From contig JALNZE010000003.1 of NCBI GenBank assembly GCA_023229465.1, positions 198,789-262,788 on the forward strand: 64,000 bases of DNA. Direction: 5' to 3'. Under the pieces are notes generated by a model. That model was given only the letters and a program-made list of their open reading frames with translations, had not been told where the DNA came from and searched no databases. Each line of letters begins with the position of its first letter. Position 1 is the first letter of the stretch. The translations under genes and the position numbers were made by a program. Below, piece by piece: positions 61,375-64,000 of the stretch. Origin of the DNA: Chitinophagaceae bacterium. GTDB taxonomy: Bacteria > Bacteroidota > Bacteroidia > Chitinophagales > Chitinophagaceae.

Positions 61375-62457
61375 ATGGTGCAAAAGACAATCCAATACTT
61401 AAATTCGGAAAATATGTCTGTAAAAATGTTAAAAAACTGCGTAAAAGTCAGTACTGTATTGATTTTTATGCTATTCTTTCAGTCCGCATTCACCCAATCC
61501 GATTTTTCGGAGGTTGACAGAAAATTGGAGGCCGCCAAAAAGGAACTGGGGGGTAATGTGGTAGCTTTAATTTATAAAAATGGTAAGATCATTTACCAGA
61601 AAGCGATGGGTACTGATTTTAATGCCAAAACCCAGGCACCTATTGCCAGTTGCAGTAAATGGCTAACCGCCGCGTTGGTAATGAGCTTTGTAGACCAAGG
61701 TAAGCTATCATTGGATGATAAAGTGAGCAAGTTTATACCCATATTCAGCAAATATTCCAAAGGCTATATCACCATTAAGGATTGCTTAGCGCATTTAACA
61801 GGTATTGAACCGGAGCCGGTAAAACTTTTCAGCAGAAAAAAGTATGCAACCCTTGAAGAAGAAGTAATAGATTTTGCTTCAAAAAAAGAGATTGAATCAA
61901 ACCCCGGTCTTGAATTCAGATACAGTAATATTGGACTGAACATCGCGGGCCGTGTGCTGGAGGTGCTTACCAGAAGAAGTTTTGAACAACTGATGCAGGA
62001 ACGTATTACCCGTCCGTTAATGATGCGTAATACCAGCTTTTCCAGTTTTAACGCAGTGAACCCCTCCGGCGGGGCTATTTCTACCGCCAATGACTATATG
62101 AATTTCCTATCAATGATGCTCAACAATGGCATTTTTAACGGAAAAAGAATACTGAGCGAGAATGCAGTGGCAGCTATGCAAACAGTACGCACATCGGCTT
62201 CCATGATCAAATATGCCCCCAAAGTAGCGGAGGGATATAATTATGGTTTTGGTGCATGGATTCTTGAAACAGATGAAAGCGGAAATGCAACGGTTTTAGC
62301 GAGTCCGGGATTATTCGGAACCTGGCCCATGATCGATAAATGCCGTGGGTATGCCTGTATCTTTTTTACCAAAGGAGTATTGGGTGAAGAAAAAAAGGAT
62401 ATCTACCTGGATATTAAAAATTCAATTGATCAACAGCTAACTACAAACTGCAAATAA
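61375..62457 (+). CDS. Serine hydrolase of the beta-lactamase/class C family
   Basis: 360 residues from ATG 61375; the ATG at 61414 is an alternative that begins closer to the signal peptide (VKVSTVLIFMLFFQSAFTQS). The SxxK motif is SCSK in APIASCSKWLTAALVMS near 90-106. The YxN motif is YSN in EFRYSNIGLNIAGRV near 182-196. It is probably exported and acts as a peptidase, esterase or related hydrolase; beta-lactam resistance is not implied. It is followed closely by a small membrane protein gene. Confidence 0.85.
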   Translation: MVQKTIQYLNSENMSVKMLKNCVKVSTVLIFMLFFQSAFTQSDFSEVDRKLEAAKKELGGNVVALIYKNGKIIYQKAMGTDFNAKTQAPIASCSKWLTAALVMSFVDQGKLSLDDKVSKFIPIFSKYSKGYITIKDCLAHLTGIEPEPVKLFSRKKYATLEEEVIDFASKKEIESNPGLEFRYSNIGLNIAGRVLEVLTRRSFEQLMQERITRPLMMRNTSFSSFNAVNPSGGAISTANDYMNFLSMMLNNGIFNGKRILSENAVAAMQTVRTSASMIKYAPKVAEGYNYGFGAWILETDESGNATVLASPGLFGTWPMIDKCRGYACIFFTKGVLGEEKKDIYLDIKNSIDQQLTTNCK

Positions 62458-62468
62458 GACAAAAGACC

Positions 62469-62846
62469 ATGAGAACCAAAAACCTTCAAAAAGCTTTCCT
62501 CGTAACTGATTATGAAAACAAATCGGAGCCCCTTGCTTCAAGAAAAGTATTCTATAACCGACTTTACAAAAATGCCATAGTGGCAACGGTTATTCTCAGT
62601 ATTTGCCTGGCAATTGGCGTAGTTGGCTATCATTTTTCGGGACCCATGGACTGGATTGACGCTTTGCACAATGCATCTATGATATTAAGCGGAATGGGTC
62701 CGGTAGCAGAAATAAAAACAACCATTGGAAAAATATTTTCGTCCTTTTATGCCCTTTTCAGCGGTGTAGCGTTCATTACCAATATTGGCGTGTTAATTGC
62801 TCCGGTTGCACACAGGTTTTTTCATATTCTGCATGCTGAGGAATAG
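62469..62846 (+). CDS. Small two-helix membrane protein, channel-like, unknown
   Basis: 125 residues. Two transmembrane helices are visible: AIVATVILSICLAIGVVGYHF near 37-57 and KIFSSFYALFSGVAFITNIGVLIAPVAHRFF near 88-118. Between them SMILSGMGPV near 70-79 resembles the pore loop of two-helix ion channels but lacks the potassium-filter TVGYG. It ends cytosolic with HILHAEE. It lies 11 bp after the hydrolase gene. Function unknown. Confidence 0.7.
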   Translation: MRTKNLQKAFLVTDYENKSEPLASRKVFYNRLYKNAIVATVILSICLAIGVVGYHFSGPMDWIDALHNASMILSGMGPVAEIKTTIGKIFSSFYALFSGVAFITNIGVLIAPVAHRFFHILHAEE

Positions 62847-62877
62847 GGAGTTGATTGGTTTATTAGTAAGCAAACCA

Positions 62878-62898
62878 ACATAGAACATAGAACATAGA
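62878..62898. repeat. Short tandem repeat, three copies of a 7-bp unit
   Basis: ACATAGA occurs three times in a row between the small membrane protein gene and queG. It is non-coding and may vary in copy number; its effect, if any, on queG expression is unknown. Confidence 0.6.
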
Positions 62899-62925
62899 AC
62901 AAATAACTGATAAACCAATAAATTC

Positions 62926-63861
62926 TTGAATATCCCTCAACACAATACACGCATTGTTAAACAAACTGCTCAGGAACTGGGCTTTTCCTATTGTGGTATT
63001 GCGAAAGCTGAAAAATTAGAGGAAGATGCCAGGCGATTAGAAGCCTGGTTACAACAAGGTATGCATGGCAACATGCAATACATGGAAAACCATTTTGAAT
63101 TAAGAATTGATCCCCGGAAATTAGTACCAGGCGCAAAATCAGTCATTACCGTTCTTCAAAATTATTTTCCTGACCAATCTCAATCACAGGATACCCCTCA
63201 TATTGCCAAATATGCATTTGGAAAAGATTACCATGAAGTTATCCGGTACAAACTAAAAACATTCTTAGCCATCCTCAATCAAAATATTGGCGAGATACAT
63301 GGACGGGGGTTTGTAGACTCCGCCCCCGTATTGGAAAGAACCTGGGCCGTAAAAAGTGGCGCCGGATGGGTAGGAAAAAATGGTAACCTGATAACCAAAC
63401 ATAGCGGCTCTTTTTATTTTATTGCTACATTAATAGTAGATATTGAATTGGTATACGATGATCCGTTTGCCAAAGATTTCTGTGGCTCCTGTCGCAAATG
63501 CGTGGAGGCCTGTCCTACTGATGCTATTCATGAAAACAAAGTGGTTGATGGCAGTAAATGCATCAGCTATTTTACAATTGAATTAAAAGAGGCGATGATA
63601 CCGGCTGAAATGAAAGGAAAATTTAACAACTGGCTTTTGGGTTGTGATGTATGCCAGGATGTTTGTCCATGGAACCGGTTTAGCCAACCTCATACAGAAA
63701 CAGCATTTACACCTATTCCCGAAATATTGAATCTCTCAACAAAAGAATGGGAGGATATGAGTGAAGAGGCTTTCATAAATATTTTTAAGCATTCACCCCT
63801 TAAAAGAAGTAAATATGCCGGTATACAGAGAAATTTGAAATTCATCGGTAATATGGAATAA
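62926..63861 (+). CDS. queG: Epoxyqueuosine reductase QueG
   Basis: 311 residues from TTG at 62926; no ATG or GTG gives a complete N-terminus, so TTG is the probable start. An N-terminal cobalamin-binding domain (GFSYCGIAKAEKLEEDARRLEAWLQQGMHGNMQYM) precedes GRGFVDSAPVLERTWAVKSGAGWVGKNGN near 126-154, the substrate/cobalamin region. Two [4Fe-4S] motifs follow: CGSCRKCVEACP near 186-197 and GCDVCQDVCPWN near 244-255. It reduces epoxyqueuosine to queuosine in tRNAs with GUN anticodons. Confidence 0.94.
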   Translation: MNIPQHNTRIVKQTAQELGFSYCGIAKAEKLEEDARRLEAWLQQGMHGNMQYMENHFELRIDPRKLVPGAKSVITVLQNYFPDQSQSQDTPHIAKYAFGKDYHEVIRYKLKTFLAILNQNIGEIHGRGFVDSAPVLERTWAVKSGAGWVGKNGNLITKHSGSFYFIATLIVDIELVYDDPFAKDFCGSCRKCVEACPTDAIHENKVVDGSKCISYFTIELKEAMIPAEMKGKFNNWLLGCDVCQDVCPWNRFSQPHTETAFTPIPEILNLSTKEWEDMSEEAFINIFKHSPLKRSKYAGIQRNLKFIGNME

Positions 63862-63874
63862 CCCCTGCTCACCA

Positions 63875-64000
63875 CAGGGCAAACGCATCTAAATTTTAGG
63901 GAAGGGATGCGATAATTGAAGAAAATACGTTTATAGGGATAAAAGCATATGAACGGGATACTTCCTTTCTTCGATGATTTAAAGGATCCGAGAGTAGAGC
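63875..64000 (+). mobile_element. Left end of an ISAs1-like insertion sequence (truncated by window edge)
   Basis: CAGGGCAAACGCATC (from 63875) resembles the terminal inverted repeats I recall for ISAs1-family elements. It lies 13 bp after queG's stop and 74 bp before a transposase-like start. The other end is outside the window, so target-site duplication cannot be checked. Confidence 0.55.
63949..64000 (+). CDS. ISAs1-family transposase N-terminus (partial)
   Basis: Seventeen codons from the ATG at 63949 read MNGILPFFDDLKDPRVE before the window ends. FFDDLKDPRVE is the opening of the DDE_Tnp_1-associated domain (PF13808) in ISAs1-type transposases. The catalytic DDE residues lie beyond the window, so activity cannot be judged. 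Confidence 0.6.
   Translation, partial: MNGILPFFDDLKDPRVE

Noticed and set aside
1..64000. CRISPR arrays, rRNA genes, replication origins and prophage genes
   Set aside because: I saw no regular spaced repeats, rRNA sequence, DnaA-box cluster or phage structural genes in the window.

Overview
The window comes from a chromosome of a Bacteroidota bacterium, probably in or near the Chitinophagaceae. I infer this from a type IX secretion plug protein, a lipoprotein TamA relative (TamL), a Porin_10 putative porin, OmpP1/FadL-type and NIPSNAP proteins, a CusA pump fused to TolC, an archaeal-type ProS, and TAnnTTTG promoter -7 boxes of the Bacteroidota kind. No search was run; the taxonomy is inference.

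Layout. 1-22 kb is mostly housekeeping and envelope genes. It starts with a cut-off dihydroceramide desaturase-like gene, then a Gfo/Idh oxidoreductase, a transaldolase, the T9SS plug protein, a LolC/FtsX-like permease, a SpoU methylase, TamL, TruB, ProS, a lipoprotein, an OmpP1/FadL protein, MiaA, a pRiA4b ORF-3-like protein, a CCA-adding enzyme, GT9, a YrdC/Sua5 protein, DapD, an EamA transporter and two response regulators. 22.4-38.3 kb is one large block, all on the minus strand, for a [NiFe] uptake hydrogenase. In transcription order it reads: TetR regulator, 134-aa protein, second TetR regulator, hupS, hupL, (terminator), maturation protease, 112-aa protein, TPR protein, hypA, hypB, hypF, hypC, hypD, hypE, NHL-repeat protein, nickel-type transporter, 70-aa protein, and a bifunctional-nuclease gene. 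A tRNA-Leu(CAG) lies just beyond it.

38.5-53 kb holds a LuxE-like protein, a lipoprotein, an M42 peptidase, an amidotransferase plus putative ATP-grasp pair, a YitT protein, a porin, PNP, a cold-shock protein, an MFS transporter, a saccharopine-dehydrogenase-like protein, a DUF4382 lipoprotein and a NIPSNAP protein. 52.5-58.6 kb is a heavy-metal RND efflux operon. ClpB, a beta-lactamase-fold hydrolase, a small membrane protein and QueG follow. The right edge cuts the start of an ISAs1-type insertion sequence.

The hydrogenase block is the most interesting part. The subunits look like the group 2a (cyanobacterial HupSL / mycobacterial Huc) type: no Tat signal, a CSGN proximal-cluster motif, and an L2 motif ending DSCLVCTVH followed by a 15-residue tail. 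Two adjacent 20-bp palindromes (TTTAGAAA-N4-TTTCTAAA type) lie in front of hupS, and a third of the same design lies in front of hypA. They suggest that structural and maturation genes share one regulator, most simply one of the two TetR proteins. The block carries its own protease, all six hyp genes and a nickel-type transporter, but no recognisable electron carrier.
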